From positions 62,001-126,000 of the forward strand of contig CALIRO010000045.1 of assembly GCA_938042245.1 (NCBI GenBank): a stretch of 64,000 nt of DNA, read 5' to 3'. Under the pieces are notes generated by a model. The model made no database searches and had not been told where the DNA came from. It saw only the letters and a list, made by a program, of their open reading frames with translations. This document shows, piece after piece, positions 17,300 through 26,097 of this stretch (the stretch's first letter is position 1; each line of letters begins with the position of its first letter). This DNA comes from an uncultured Thermoguttaceae bacterium (lineage in GTDB: Bacteria; Planctomycetota; Planctomycetia; Pirellulales; Thermoguttaceae). A program made the position numbers and the translations under genes.

Positions 17300-18217
17300 C
17301 TAACTGATCCTGCCCGGAGTATCTTCCAACACATGGAGGCCGCATTCGGTTTTGCAAATGCCGGGCCAACGACCGGCCCGTTCATCTTCTCCGGCAGAGA
17401 TGGGGCGGGTGCACGGCCAGCAACCGATACTGGCATAACCCCGCTCATGCAGAGGGTTGTAAGGGATATTCTCCTGAGCGATCCGCCGCCAGACCTGCCG
17501 AGAAGTCCACCGGGCCAATGGATTGATCTTCACCAAACCAAATTTCTGGTCCCACCCGACAATCGGTATCTCCGCCCGATGCGGACTTTGGTCCCGCCGC
17601 AGCCCACACATCCAAGCCGCATACCCCTGGATTACCCGCCGCACGACCGCAATTTTCCGATCCCGGCAACATTGGTCCGGATTGGTCTTATAAACAGCTC
17701 CTCCATGAAGCCGTTCGTATTCCTCCACCGATAACTCCGGCCGTTGCAGATCCACCAGAATACCATACCGCTCGGCAATCCGATCCCGGAGCTGAAGCGT
17801 TTCGGGAAATTGGTATCCCGTGTCGATATTGAACACATAAACTCTAGGTTCAATCTTGGCTAATATCGAAAGGATCACACACCCTTCCGGCCCAAAGGCA
17901 GTCGCCATGGTAAGCTTCGGAAAGTAATGCTCTACGGCCCACTGGATGACTGCCTCTGGAGCGGCGTGTTCCAGCTTTCGGCTTTGTTCGGCCAAGATTT
18001 CCAGCTCTTCCGGACTAGGTGGATTGCACTGGTGTGCTTCTGGCGTCAAAATCCGAGGGGTGGTAACTTGCGTATAGACTTTCTCCTCTCCAGCAGCCCT
18101 TACTGCGATTAAAAATAACGGAAGGTTTTTTTCTTCGACAGGCTCTTGGGCAGATTCTTCTTGTTGACGAGCCAAAGGGAGGTGCAAAACCGCCAAATCC
18201 GTTGCTGTTTGTTCCAT
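17300..18217 (-). CDS. cysH: Assimilatory APS reductase ([4Fe-4S] type)
   Basis: The enzyme reduces activated sulfate to sulfite with thioredoxin. It contains the cysteine set that separates APS reductases from PAPS reductases, C183-C184 (DQCCRDRK) and C266/C269 (SIGCWPCTRPI), which bind a [4Fe-4S] cluster. The catalytic Cys292 lies in the C-terminal KTECGLH motif. The PP-loop-like segment MATAFGPEGC is at residues 104-113. About 95 residues precede it, including a poorly conserved N-terminal stretch. The ATG at 18217 has AGGAG six bases upstream and is preferred to a TTG 18 bp further. It diverges from the sulfite reductase gene across a 385-bp AT-rich region and sits beside a probable sulfate permease. 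Confidence 0.92.
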   Translation of the reverse strand: MEQTATDLAVLHLPLARQQEESAQEPVEEKNLPLFLIAVRAAGEEKVYTQVTTPRILTPEAHQCNPPSPEELEILAEQSRKLEHAAPEAVIQWAVEHYFPKLTMATAFGPEGCVILSILAKIEPRVYVFNIDTGYQFPETLQLRDRIAERYGILVDLQRPELSVEEYERLHGGAVYKTNPDQCCRDRKIAVVRRVIQGYAAWMCGLRRDQSPHRAEIPIVGWDQKFGLVKINPLARWTSRQVWRRIAQENIPYNPLHERGYASIGCWPCTRPISAGEDERAGRWPGICKTECGLHVLEDTPGRIS

Positions 18218-18316
18218 GGTGTGCTCCTGGTTCAACTAACAGCTCTTCGAAGGACAAAGGGATGGATATGATTTCTTATCCAAGCTCAGATGCTCTACCT
18301 CGGGTTACTGTCTATT

Positions 18317-18348
18317 GTTTATTAAATTAATTAACAATATCATGATAT
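18317..18348. promoter_or_regulatory. Adjacent palindromes in the cysH/sulfite reductase divergent region (operator candidate)
   Basis: GTTtATTAA-a-TTAATtAAC (18317-18335) is a 19-bp palindrome with one mismatched pair. It is followed by the perfect 12-bp palindrome ATATCATGATAT (18337-18348). They lie 100-130 bp upstream of the cysH ATG in the AT-rich 18218-18602 region, which must drive both divergent sulfur genes. No other promoter element there was convincing. Confidence 0.45.
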
Positions 18349-18602
18349 ATTTTACTATTCTTATCGGAAAAGTCAATATTCGAAAAGAAAATTTTAGGAA
18401 AAATCCAAAAAATCCTAAAAGAGACAGTACCCTTGGGGATATTTCTACCTAAAATAGGGGGGTAAAAATACACAAATAGTAGTGTTTCTCCAACACCCCA
18501 CTGGTTTAGGAGTATGCTTCTCAATAAAATAATTTAGTTTGATGATAAAATTATATAAGATTCACTTGATGAAAACCCTCTAGTTCCTCAAAGGAACCCC
18601 CC

Positions 18603-20333
18603 ATGAGTACTGATCTTCCTGCTTGGAGCAAAGTGGAAGAGATCAAACGACAAAGCCAGTTTCTACGGGGCCAGATCGCTCAGGAGCTGGCCCAGCCTAC
18701 GGCCCATTTTGACGAAGCCACTGCCAACCTGCTGAAACAGCACGGCATTTATCAGCAAGACGATCGAGATCGGCGGGGACAAAAAGGCCCCGAAGGCCAA
18801 CCCCAAGATCGGGCCTGGATGATGATGGTTCGGGTAAAGGTTCCGGGCGGTCGGCTTACCGCTGGGCAGTGGCTAACCCTCTCGGAATTGGCCGACCGAT
18901 TCGGCAACCGCACGCTTCGGATCACCAATCGCCAGGATGTCCAACTGCATGGAGTGCTTAAGCAGCATTTGCCTGCTCTGATGAAGGCCCTTCATCAGGT
19001 GGGGCTCACCACGCTGGGCGCCTGTGGAGACGTAGTGCGGAATGTGGTGGCCTGTTCTGCTCCGGTACCCGACGGCGGCATCCGAGATCAACTCTACCAG
19101 CAAGCCCAACAGGTAACTGCGCACTTTCTGCCCCGCAGCAGGGCATACCAGGAAATCTGGCACGGCACCGGCCAGGCCACTGACCGTCCACCTGTTCCGT
19201 TTCCCCAGGTATCCCAGGAGGAAGAACCTCTGTATGGGACCAACTATTTGCCTCGGAAGTTCAAGATCGGTTTCGGTTTGCCGGAGGATAACTGTGTTGA
19301 TATTTATACCAACGATCTGGGTTTTTTGGCGGTAGTGGAAGGGGGGCAGATTCGGGGTTATGAAGTGCTGGTCGGCGGCAGCTTAGGGATGAGTCCGGCT
19401 GACAAAACCACCTTTGCCGCCTTGGCCCAACCGCTGGCATTCATCCGGCCCGAACAGATCCTTCCTGTGGCCGAGGCGGTGGTGAAACTGTTTCGGGATC
19501 ATGGCAATCGGGCCAATCGGCGGCGGGCCAGGCTAAAATATCTGATCGCCGATTGGGGCCTGCAGCGGTTCCGCCAAGAGGTGGAACGCTACTACGGCCA
19601 GCCGCTCCCGACGCCGAAAAACATCTCGGTAACCGGTTTGGAACATCATCTGGGATGGCGTCGGCAGCAAAATGGCGGGTGGTTTTACGGCTTGTATGTG
19701 GAAAACGGTCGGGTGGCCGACCGGCAGACCGGTCGGCTAAAAAGCGCATTGGAGTACATTTGCCAGCAGTTTGGCCCCGGCATTCGACTTACCCCGATGA
19801 TGGACCTATTGATCACGGACCTAGCGAGCGAAGATCGGCCAAAGGTAGAAGCAATTTTTCGGCAGCATGGGGTGCGGCTTTCGGAGGAGGTTTCTTTGGT
19901 TCGGCAATATTCAGGGGCTTGTGTAGCCCTGCCCACCTGTGGGTTGGCCATTACGGAAAGCGAACGGGCATTGCCGGGGATTTTGGACGAACTGGAGCCG
20001 GAGTTGGCCCGGCTGGGCCTGGAAGGGTTGCCGCTTGCCGTCCGGATGACTGGCTGCCCCAATGGATGTGGACGGCCGTATAATGCCGAGATCGGCCTAG
20101 TTGGCCGAGCCAAGGATAAATATGCCCTCTATCTGGGAGGCAGTCCGTTGGGCAACCGCTTGGGATTTTTATATGAACCGATGATTCCCCGACCGGAGAT
20201 CGTCTCACTTTTGAGTAGCTTGTTAGAGGTGTTTGTCCGCCATCGAAGCGACAGCGAATGTTTCGGGGATTTTTGTTTTCGGATCGGTCCGGAAGCCTTA
20301 CGCCGCCTGGCCAGCAATGGTCAGGATCGGTAG
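18603..20333 (+). CDS. sir: Assimilatory siroheme sulfite reductase (hemoprotein)
   Basis: This 576-residue protein reduces sulfite to sulfide with six electrons through siroheme and a [4Fe-4S] cluster. The cluster ligands match the sulfite reductase pattern: C440 and C446 in ACVALPTCGLAITESER, C485 and C489 in TGCPNGCGRPYNAEIGLVG. The N-terminal ferrite-reductase half contains RITNRQDVQLHGV and GDVVRNVVACSAP. No flavoprotein subunit is nearby, so electrons probably come from ferredoxin; a ferredoxin gene lies at 30 kb, but a link is only a guess. The ATG at 18603 has AAAGGA seven bases upstream. It is divergent from cysH and convergent with the siroheme-biosynthesis fusion. Confidence 0.92.
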   Translation: MSTDLPAWSKVEEIKRQSQFLRGQIAQELAQPTAHFDEATANLLKQHGIYQQDDRDRRGQKGPEGQPQDRAWMMMVRVKVPGGRLTAGQWLTLSELADRFGNRTLRITNRQDVQLHGVLKQHLPALMKALHQVGLTTLGACGDVVRNVVACSAPVPDGGIRDQLYQQAQQVTAHFLPRSRAYQEIWHGTGQATDRPPVPFPQVSQEEEPLYGTNYLPRKFKIGFGLPEDNCVDIYTNDLGFLAVVEGGQIRGYEVLVGGSLGMSPADKTTFAALAQPLAFIRPEQILPVAEAVVKLFRDHGNRANRRRARLKYLIADWGLQRFRQEVERYYGQPLPTPKNISVTGLEHHLGWRRQQNGGWFYGLYVENGRVADRQTGRLKSALEYICQQFGPGIRLTPMMDLLITDLASEDRPKVEAIFRQHGVRLSEEVSLVRQYSGACVALPTCGLAITESERALPGILDELEPELARLGLEGLPLAVRMTGCPNGCGRPYNAEIGLVGRAKDKYALYLGGSPLGNRLGFLYEPMIPRPEIVSLLSSLLEVFVRHRSDSECFGDFCFRIGPEALRRLASNGQDR

Positions 20334-20461
20334 TCCTCCTGCCATGGATGGACAACCCTCACAACTTGGGCCTTATCTGTCCCCCTCTTAGGGGGCACGT
20401 TGCTGAGAGGACACGTTACCCACTGGGGGCCGCCGGCGCTGGAAGAGCAGGGGAAGGGATA

Positions 20462-22033
20462 TTACTTCTTTTGCACGGCCTCCAGGATAGCTTCTACCAA
20501 TCCGGGCAGAGTGTAACTACGGGCTTCGACAGACGGCGGATAACCCAGCTCTCGAAGTATTTCAGAGGTAATCGGACTGATACTAGCCAGTTTGGCCTTT
20601 CGCAGTGGGGGCCCAAACATCTGCACCAGCGAGCGGGCGATCGACGAGCTGGTGACTGTTACCCAATGGATCCGCCCGTCGGTCAGAGCTTGGGCGATTT
20701 CTGGGGTCGGTTCGGTTACATCGGTGCTGGTGTAGGCGACGACCTGCTGGACGGACACCCCGGCGGCTTGGAGCATTTCGGCAAGTACGGGTCGGCCTCG
20801 GCTTGCCCGGATCAGAAGGACCCGGCGGCCTGCCGGGTGGGGGGCCAGAGCTTCCAGCAACGCTTCGGCTAAGGCTTCGGCTCGAAACTCCTCGGGCACA
20901 AGATCGGCCCGGAGATGATACTGGGCCAACTGGGCGGCTGTAGCTGGTCCAATAGCAGCCAACCGGACCCGGCCCAACCCTCGCATATCCCCGCCGGTTT
21001 GCAGGAGCCGATCTAAAAAGTACCGTACTCCATTGGCGCTAGAAAAAACCACCCAATCGAAGTGGTTTAATTTGGCTAGAGCATCGTCCACCGGTCGCCA
21101 ATCCGGCGGGTCGGTAATCCGAATGGCCGGTTGCACCAAGACTTCCGCCCCTAGCTCGGCCAATTGGTCTGCCAGTTGGATAGATTGCTCTTCTGGGCGG
21201 GTCAGTAGAATCCGTTGGCCGAAAAGCGGACGGGCCTGGAACCAGCTCGTTTCCGGCATCCGGCGCACCACATCTCCCACAATAATGATTGCCGGGGGAT
21301 CGATCTTATGCAGAGCAATGGTTTCTGGGAGGTTTCCCAGTTGGCTGCGGAAAGTTTTTTGATCGGGCCAACCACATCGCCACACAATAGCCACCGGAGT
21401 TTTGGGGGAAAGCCCCCCCTGAATCAGCTCCTTAGCCCATTGGGGGGAAGTAGTTACCCCCATATAGACTACCAATGTGCCGGGAAACCGGGCTAACGCT
21501 CGGTAATCCAGGGGCAGCCCCTGTTTGTTAGAGCGTTGATGGCCGGTTACCAAAGCCAGCGCAGAGCTTAGCTCCGCATCGGTCAAGGGGATTTCGGCGT
21601 AGGCACCGGCGGCTAACCCGGCGGTGATACCGGGAATGATTTCATAGGGGATGCTGGCTTGGCGGAGGGCAACCAATTCTTCTGACATCCGGGCAAAGAT
21701 CTCAGGAGTACCCCCCTTTAGGTGTACTACTATCTGCCCATTTTGGGCAGCCTGGATCATCCTAGAGAAAAGTTCCTCTTTTGAATAAGATGGATAGTTT
21801 GTAGAAAATGGATAATTTACACAGGGATGGGAAGCAAGAATAATCTCAGTACCGGCTCTGGCATATTTTAAAATCTCCGGATGGACCAACCGATCGGCAA
21901 TCACCAAATCCGCTTTTTGGAGAGTTTGGACCGCTCGGAGGGTCAAAAGTCCTGGATCGCCAGGTCCAGCACCCACAAAATATACCCTCCCTAAAGGGGA
22001 GGGAGGCTTGGAATTTGGGGAGTTGTGTTTCAA
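20462..22033 (-). CDS. cobA-hemD: Fused uroporphyrinogen-III C-methyltransferase / uroporphyrinogen-III synthase
   Basis: Residues about 15-260 form a SUMT (CobA/CysG-A) domain: VYFVGAGPGDPGLLTLRAVQ, ADLVIADRLVHPEIL, VVHLKGGTPEIFARMSEEL and IPYEIIPGITAGLAAGAYAEIPLT. Residues about 270-520 form a HemD domain starting at RILLTRPEEQSIQLADQLAELGAEV, with FSSANGVRYFLD and the later VTVTSSSIARSLV. The protein therefore cyclises hydroxymethylbilane to uroporphyrinogen III and methylates it to precorrin-2, the precursor of siroheme and corrinoids. No CysG-B-type dehydrogenase/ferrochelatase domain is present, so that step must be elsewhere. The TTG start is uncertain. Its place beside sulfite reductase fits siroheme supply. 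Confidence 0.9.
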   Translation of the reverse strand: MKHNSPNSKPPSPLGRVYFVGAGPGDPGLLTLRAVQTLQKADLVIADRLVHPEILKYARAGTEIILASHPCVNYPFSTNYPSYSKEELFSRMIQAAQNGQIVVHLKGGTPEIFARMSEELVALRQASIPYEIIPGITAGLAAGAYAEIPLTDAELSSALALVTGHQRSNKQGLPLDYRALARFPGTLVVYMGVTTSPQWAKELIQGGLSPKTPVAIVWRCGWPDQKTFRSQLGNLPETIALHKIDPPAIIIVGDVVRRMPETSWFQARPLFGQRILLTRPEEQSIQLADQLAELGAEVLVQPAIRITDPPDWRPVDDALAKLNHFDWVVFSSANGVRYFLDRLLQTGGDMRGLGRVRLAAIGPATAAQLAQYHLRADLVPEEFRAEALAEALLEALAPHPAGRRVLLIRASRGRPVLAEMLQAAGVSVQQVVAYTSTDVTEPTPEIAQALTDGRIHWVTVTSSSIARSLVQMFGPPLRKAKLASISPITSEILRELGYPPSVEARSYTLPGLVEAILEAVQKK

Positions 22034-22151
22034 GGCAGTTCTGTTAGAATAAAGGATTGGAATGGGGAATTAGGACCACTCATGAATATCTGGGGGGAGG
22101 CAGTTGTTTGCCCGTGGAGGTTTTTCTTTATTTTCGGGATCATCACGAGAA

Positions 22152-23585
22152 ATGGCAACAGAAGAACGCTCTGATCAGACAGCTCCGGATAAGCGGGAGG
22201 CGATGACGGCCGCCAAACGCCGGCGCTTGCAGCAGTGCTTTGAGCACGCTACCAAGCAGATGCAGCAGGGCAATCATGATTATGCCACCGAACTGTTGAC
22301 TCAATGTGTGCTTGGCGATCCGGGTAACCCGCAATATGTGCAAACTTTTTTGGCCAACCTGCAGAAAAAGTATAACAATAACAAGACCGGCAGTACATTT
22401 GCCGCCTTTAAAGCCCGTTCGGAACGGTCGAACCTGAAAAAGGCCAAGGCCCAGGGCGATTGGGAGGCGGTGCTGCGAAATGGGCTGGAGGTGCTGAAGG
22501 TCAATCCTTGGGATGTCCCCGCGCTGACGGCCATGGCCGACGCCTGCGAAGCCTTACACCTAGAAGCCGTTACGCTTATTTACTTGAAAATGGCCCTGGA
22601 AGCCAATCCGAACGATCCGGATGTCAATTTGCAGTCTGCCAAGGTCCTCCGGGCCCGCCAACAATGGGATCAGGCCATCGCCTGTCTGCATCGGGTGGAA
22701 AAGGTCCGACCGGACGACGAAGAAATCCAGCGCATGATCGCGGATTTGGCCGTCGAAAAAACGATCCATCAGGGCCGACTCGACGAAGAAGGTTCCCAAG
22801 GCCGAAGAGTTCCCGCCGGTGCCAAAACCCAGCAGCAGCAAATCCTTTCTGAAGAGGAACGCTTGGAACGGGAAATCGCCCAGGATCCGAAAAATATCTC
22901 AAAATATCTCGAATTGGCAGATCTGTATCTGCGCGACGACCGCTTCGATAAGGCCGAGGAAGTCATGCAACGGGCCTACGAAGCCTCCGGCGGGGATCCG
23001 GATATCCGGGACCGCTGGGAGGACGTCCAACTTCGCCATCTTCGGTATCAGGTGATTATGGCCAAACGGCGAGCGGACGAAACCGGCTCCGAAGAAGCCA
23101 AAGAAGAATATAAACGCCTCCGCAGAAAACAGATCGCCAAAGAACTGGAATACTATAAAGGACTGTGTGAGCGGTTTCCAAACAATTTGACTTACAAGTA
23201 CGAGTTGGGGGTGCGGTATCAACTGAACGGTCAATATACGGAGGCGATCCGAGAGTTCCAGGCGGCCAAAAATGACCCCCGCCGAAAAGGCGCCTGTCTG
23301 TTGGCTCTCGGGCAGTGTTTCCAGCAGATCCATCAGTTGCCGCTGGCTATGACCCATTATGAAATGGCCATTCAGGAAATCCCTGATCGAGAGCCGCAAC
23401 GCAAAAAAGAGGCCCTTTACTTGGCCGGCAAATTGGCTGTTGCCCTAAAAGACCTCGATCGGGCCGAAAAGCACTTGACCACCTTGGCAGGTCTGGATTT
23501 TAATTATCGGGATGTTTCCACCTTGCTCAGCAAAGTAACCGAGGCAAAGTCCAAACGTCTCAAGGAAGAATCCCCAGAGGGCTAA
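22152..23585 (+). CDS. Tetratricopeptide-repeat protein of unknown function
   Basis: The protein of about 477 residues is made of helical repeats with TPR spacing (HATKQMQQGNHDYATELLTQCVLGDPGNPQYV; WDQAIACLHRVEKVRPDDEEIQRM; LELADLYLRDDRFDKAEEVMQRAYE; YELGVRYQLNGQYTEAIREFQAAKNDPRRKGACLLALGQCFQQ). A charged region around residues 240-340 could form coiled coil. There is no signal peptide or membrane helix, so it is probably cytoplasmic and acts as a scaffold. The ATG at 22152 is chosen because the longer frame begins at a poorly spaced TTG (22104). It diverges from the CobA-HemD gene and precedes rpsT on the same strand. Confidence 0.8.
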   Translation: MATEERSDQTAPDKREAMTAAKRRRLQQCFEHATKQMQQGNHDYATELLTQCVLGDPGNPQYVQTFLANLQKKYNNNKTGSTFAAFKARSERSNLKKAKAQGDWEAVLRNGLEVLKVNPWDVPALTAMADACEALHLEAVTLIYLKMALEANPNDPDVNLQSAKVLRARQQWDQAIACLHRVEKVRPDDEEIQRMIADLAVEKTIHQGRLDEEGSQGRRVPAGAKTQQQQILSEEERLEREIAQDPKNISKYLELADLYLRDDRFDKAEEVMQRAYEASGGDPDIRDRWEDVQLRHLRYQVIMAKRRADETGSEEAKEEYKRLRRKQIAKELEYYKGLCERFPNNLTYKYELGVRYQLNGQYTEAIREFQAAKNDPRRKGACLLALGQCFQQIHQLPLAMTHYEMAIQEIPDREPQRKKEALYLAGKLAVALKDLDRAEKHLTTLAGLDFNYRDVSTLLSKVTEAKSKRLKEESPEG

Positions 23586-23794
23586 TCGTTGACTCTGCCC
23601 GGCTGTAGCAGCCAACCACTCGGTTCCCTCCGTCAGCATAAAGGTACTTTCTGGTGCATCGTCGGAGGGTTAGAACTTCCCAGGGGGGAGGAAAAATGAG
23701 TCTTCGGTGGCCGTTCCGACCTTTCCGGCAAAGATGTTCCTTAAGGAAAAAGGTATAGGCAATATTTTTTACCCATTAGGAGTAGGATTCGGAT

Positions 23795-24103
23795 ATGCCC
23801 CATACCAAAAGTGCTAAGAAGCGACTTCGACAGAATCTGAAACGGCGAGCGCGAAATCGGGCGGTCAAATCCGCTCTCAAAACTCAAATCCGCAAAGTCC
23901 GCGAAGCTATCCAGGCCGGCGATCTGGGCAAGGCGGAAGCCGAGTTCCGCCTTGCCGCTAAAAAGGCAGATCAGGCGGCTGCCAAACGGATCATCCATCC
24001 AAACAAAGCCGCCCGGATCAAATCTCGCCTGGCCGCTAAAATCCGCGCCCTGAAAGGCAAACCTCCGCACTCAGCGGCCGCTCCGGCTGCCTCTGCAAGC
24101 TGA
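23795..24103 (+). CDS. rpsT: 30S ribosomal protein S20
   Basis: The 102-residue basic protein matches bS20 over its length: MPHTKSAKKRLRQNLKRRARNRAVKSALKT at the start and the KKADQAAAKRIIHPNKAARIKSRLAAKI helix near the end, followed by a short Ala/Pro tail. It binds 16S rRNA early in 30S assembly. It stands alone in its transcription unit, as is common for rpsT. An AGGAG site lies about 12 bases upstream of the ATG. Confidence 0.97.
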   Translation: MPHTKSAKKRLRQNLKRRARNRAVKSALKTQIRKVREAIQAGDLGKAEAEFRLAAKKADQAAAKRIIHPNKAARIKSRLAAKIRALKGKPPHSAAAPAASAS

Positions 24104-24240
24104 AAACCTCTCACAAAACCTCCCAGGCGGGCACGCCCTCCCGCCACAAGGGCTACGGATACCTTTGCGGTTACCGCCGCTAAGTCTTTGTCCTGGTGCC
24201 CAATCCAAAAGAGGATTTCTCCAAGATAATCCCTTCCCCT

Positions 24241-24317
24241 GTCATTCCCACAAAACTGGGAATCCACCAGGTCTATTTCTAGTTTAGCGGGATCCCCGCT
24301 TTCGCGGGGATGACAGG
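24241..24317. repeat. Two REP-like hairpin repeats downstream of rpsT
   Basis: GTCATTCCCACAAAACTGGGAATCC (24241-24265) and, in opposite orientation, GGGATCCCCGCTTTCGCGGGGATGACAGG (24289-24317, in which CCCCG and CGGGG pair) belong to the family with consensus GGATTCCCGCTTTCGCGGGAATGACA. Together they form a head-to-tail pair in the 24104-24445 spacer, which holds no gene. Other members occur at 30789, 49675, 59274 and inside both MITE copies. Confidence 0.7.
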
Positions 24318-24445
24318 AAAGGGCCCGGCTCTCGGAGGGGAAAAGTGTATGGCTCCCGAAAGAAAGAAGGACATGGCTCCCAGAAGGACAGATGTCTTCC
24401 GGAAAGAAAAAGGATGTCTGTCGGAGGGGCAACGACTCTTTTCGC

Positions 24446-25840
24446 TTACCAGACCAGTTCGGGTTTGGCCTGGTCGGACTCCATGCGCACAGGCAGACGC
24501 CACACGTGGGTACCGTCTCGGTCGGTAAAATAGAGCCGACTTTCGGACTCCTGGAGCGTATCTCCGTCGGCCCACAGGGCGTAGAAGTCCGGATGGGCAT
24601 GCACAGGCCGACGAGCGTAGGTGTGGTTGTACTGGCTATTTCGGGTAAGCTGTTTTACTTTTGTCCAACTGGCGCCTTCGTCGGTGCTTTTCCACAGGAC
24701 CATTTCGCCGCCGGTGGTGTAGGGCTGAGGGCCGGGTTCGGTCGGAGCGATCAAGCGCCATGTGCCGTCCGGCTCAATATAAAGCGAACCAAAGTCGTAG
24801 TTATGGTCGGATTGGCAGACCGGGCGGATTCGCCACTGCTGGCCGGTCCAGTGGGCCGTATGCCAAATTCTCGGATCGCCGCCTGGGCCGGAGGCGTAAT
24901 GTCGGCTGGTCAGATATAGGATGACCGGTCGCCCCTGGCCGTCGAAGTTCAAATCCTTTAGATACACCAGCCGATTTTCCGACTGGTAATCATGCACAAG
25001 CGCCGGATTCTGGACCTCTTGAAGCGGCAACCGGACTGGCTGGCCATCGACTGTTGTCCATGTTCGGCCGCCGTCTCGGGTCTCCAGATAATAGAGGTTG
25101 GTGCGGGCGTTCAGGCCGACCGGTTTGGGATGGTAGTTAAAAGCTGTTCCGATCTGGGGCCCCTGATGCTGCCAACTGATTTGGTAATTGCCCATTTCGA
25201 TGCGGGCCAGCGGCTGCCGATCCCCCCAGGTCCGGCCGTCTTTGCTTAACCAAATAAACAGGCTCCGGCCCCTTTGCTCGTAGTGAGTATGCAGAAAGCA
25301 AAACCCTTGGCCGGGCACATACCACGGCTGGCCATAGGAAAAATTGGTAACGGCGATTCGCTCGAACCGGTCGATGGAAAACGGTTGAGTGCTTCGGTGG
25401 ATATACGAGGGCCGGCTGGTTCCGTGCGAATTGGAAAAAATCCACAAATAGCCCTCGGCGTCCAGCATCAAGGTGGGATTGTCATGGGCGTCGTCGGTCT
25501 TTTTATCTAGGAGAATTCGGGGACGGGGAACCGTTTTGGTCCGATGGTCGAAATAGCTGACCATGTGCAAAAGTCGGTTGGCCTCCGCCGCCCGGCCGCC
25601 ATAGACAAAAAACGTCTTCTGCGCTTTGGGCGAGTAATAGGCAATCGGCACATGCTGCTGCGGATAGGTGGCAAATCCGCCGCTGTATTTATATTTATAC
25701 TGGTCTCCGGACGGCTGATTATAATACCAGATGCCCCGGTATCCGTCGGCCGTCGCCAACGGCGCCGCCGCCTCTGTCAGAGCAGCTTGCTCCGCTCCCA
25801 TCGTCAACCATACATAAATAAAAATACAGCATTCAATCAT
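24446..25840 (-). CDS. Secreted BNR-4 repeat (sialidase-fold) protein
   Basis: The 464-residue protein begins with a hydrophobic signal-like segment (IECCIFIYVWLTMGAEQA) and continues with BNR-4-type sequence: GYRGIWYYNQPSGDQYKYKYSGGFATYPQQHVP, VYGGRAAEANRLLHMVSYFDHRTKTVPRPRIL and DDAHDNPTLMLDAEGYLWIFSNSHG. Several S/D-x-D-G-x-T-W-type Asp-box-like turns follow (SKDGRTWGD, TRDGGRTWT, TDEGASWTK). The fold is a six- or seven-bladed beta propeller. Relatives occur near polysaccharide-degradation genes, and some are polysaccharide lyases, but no catalytic residues could be assigned. The ATG has AAGGA three bases upstream. Confidence 0.78.
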   Translation of the reverse strand: MIECCIFIYVWLTMGAEQAALTEAAAPLATADGYRGIWYYNQPSGDQYKYKYSGGFATYPQQHVPIAYYSPKAQKTFFVYGGRAAEANRLLHMVSYFDHRTKTVPRPRILLDKKTDDAHDNPTLMLDAEGYLWIFSNSHGTSRPSYIHRSTQPFSIDRFERIAVTNFSYGQPWYVPGQGFCFLHTHYEQRGRSLFIWLSKDGRTWGDRQPLARIEMGNYQISWQHQGPQIGTAFNYHPKPVGLNARTNLYYLETRDGGRTWTTVDGQPVRLPLQEVQNPALVHDYQSENRLVYLKDLNFDGQGRPVILYLTSRHYASGPGGDPRIWHTAHWTGQQWRIRPVCQSDHNYDFGSLYIEPDGTWRLIAPTEPGPQPYTTGGEMVLWKSTDEGASWTKVKQLTRNSQYNHTYARRPVHAHPDFYALWADGDTLQESESRLYFTDRDGTHVWRLPVRMESDQAKPELVW

Positions 25841-26097
25841 TTGTCCTTCTCCTAAATCCGCCGTTTGTCAATCTGGAGACTCTCCTGGAAAGGAAATTTG
25901 CTAACCCAGGGGAAAGATGTGGTAACCCCTCAGCCGACTCAAGTACGATCCTGCTTCTCGAAAGATTGCCTAAGCGTGTCAATATCACGGAACCAGAAAG
26001 TCACACAGGGTAAATTCGTCGCAAAAAGCCAGACAGCTCCTTCCGTAGGAATAACCAGCTTCCGCCATTTGGTTGCAATGGTATAAAAACCCACTCT

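Noticed and set aside
20381..20395. CCCCCT-CTT-AGGGGG hairpin as a terminator between sulfite reductase and CobA-HemD
   Set aside because: Only six pairs and no T-run on either strand; kept as unproved.
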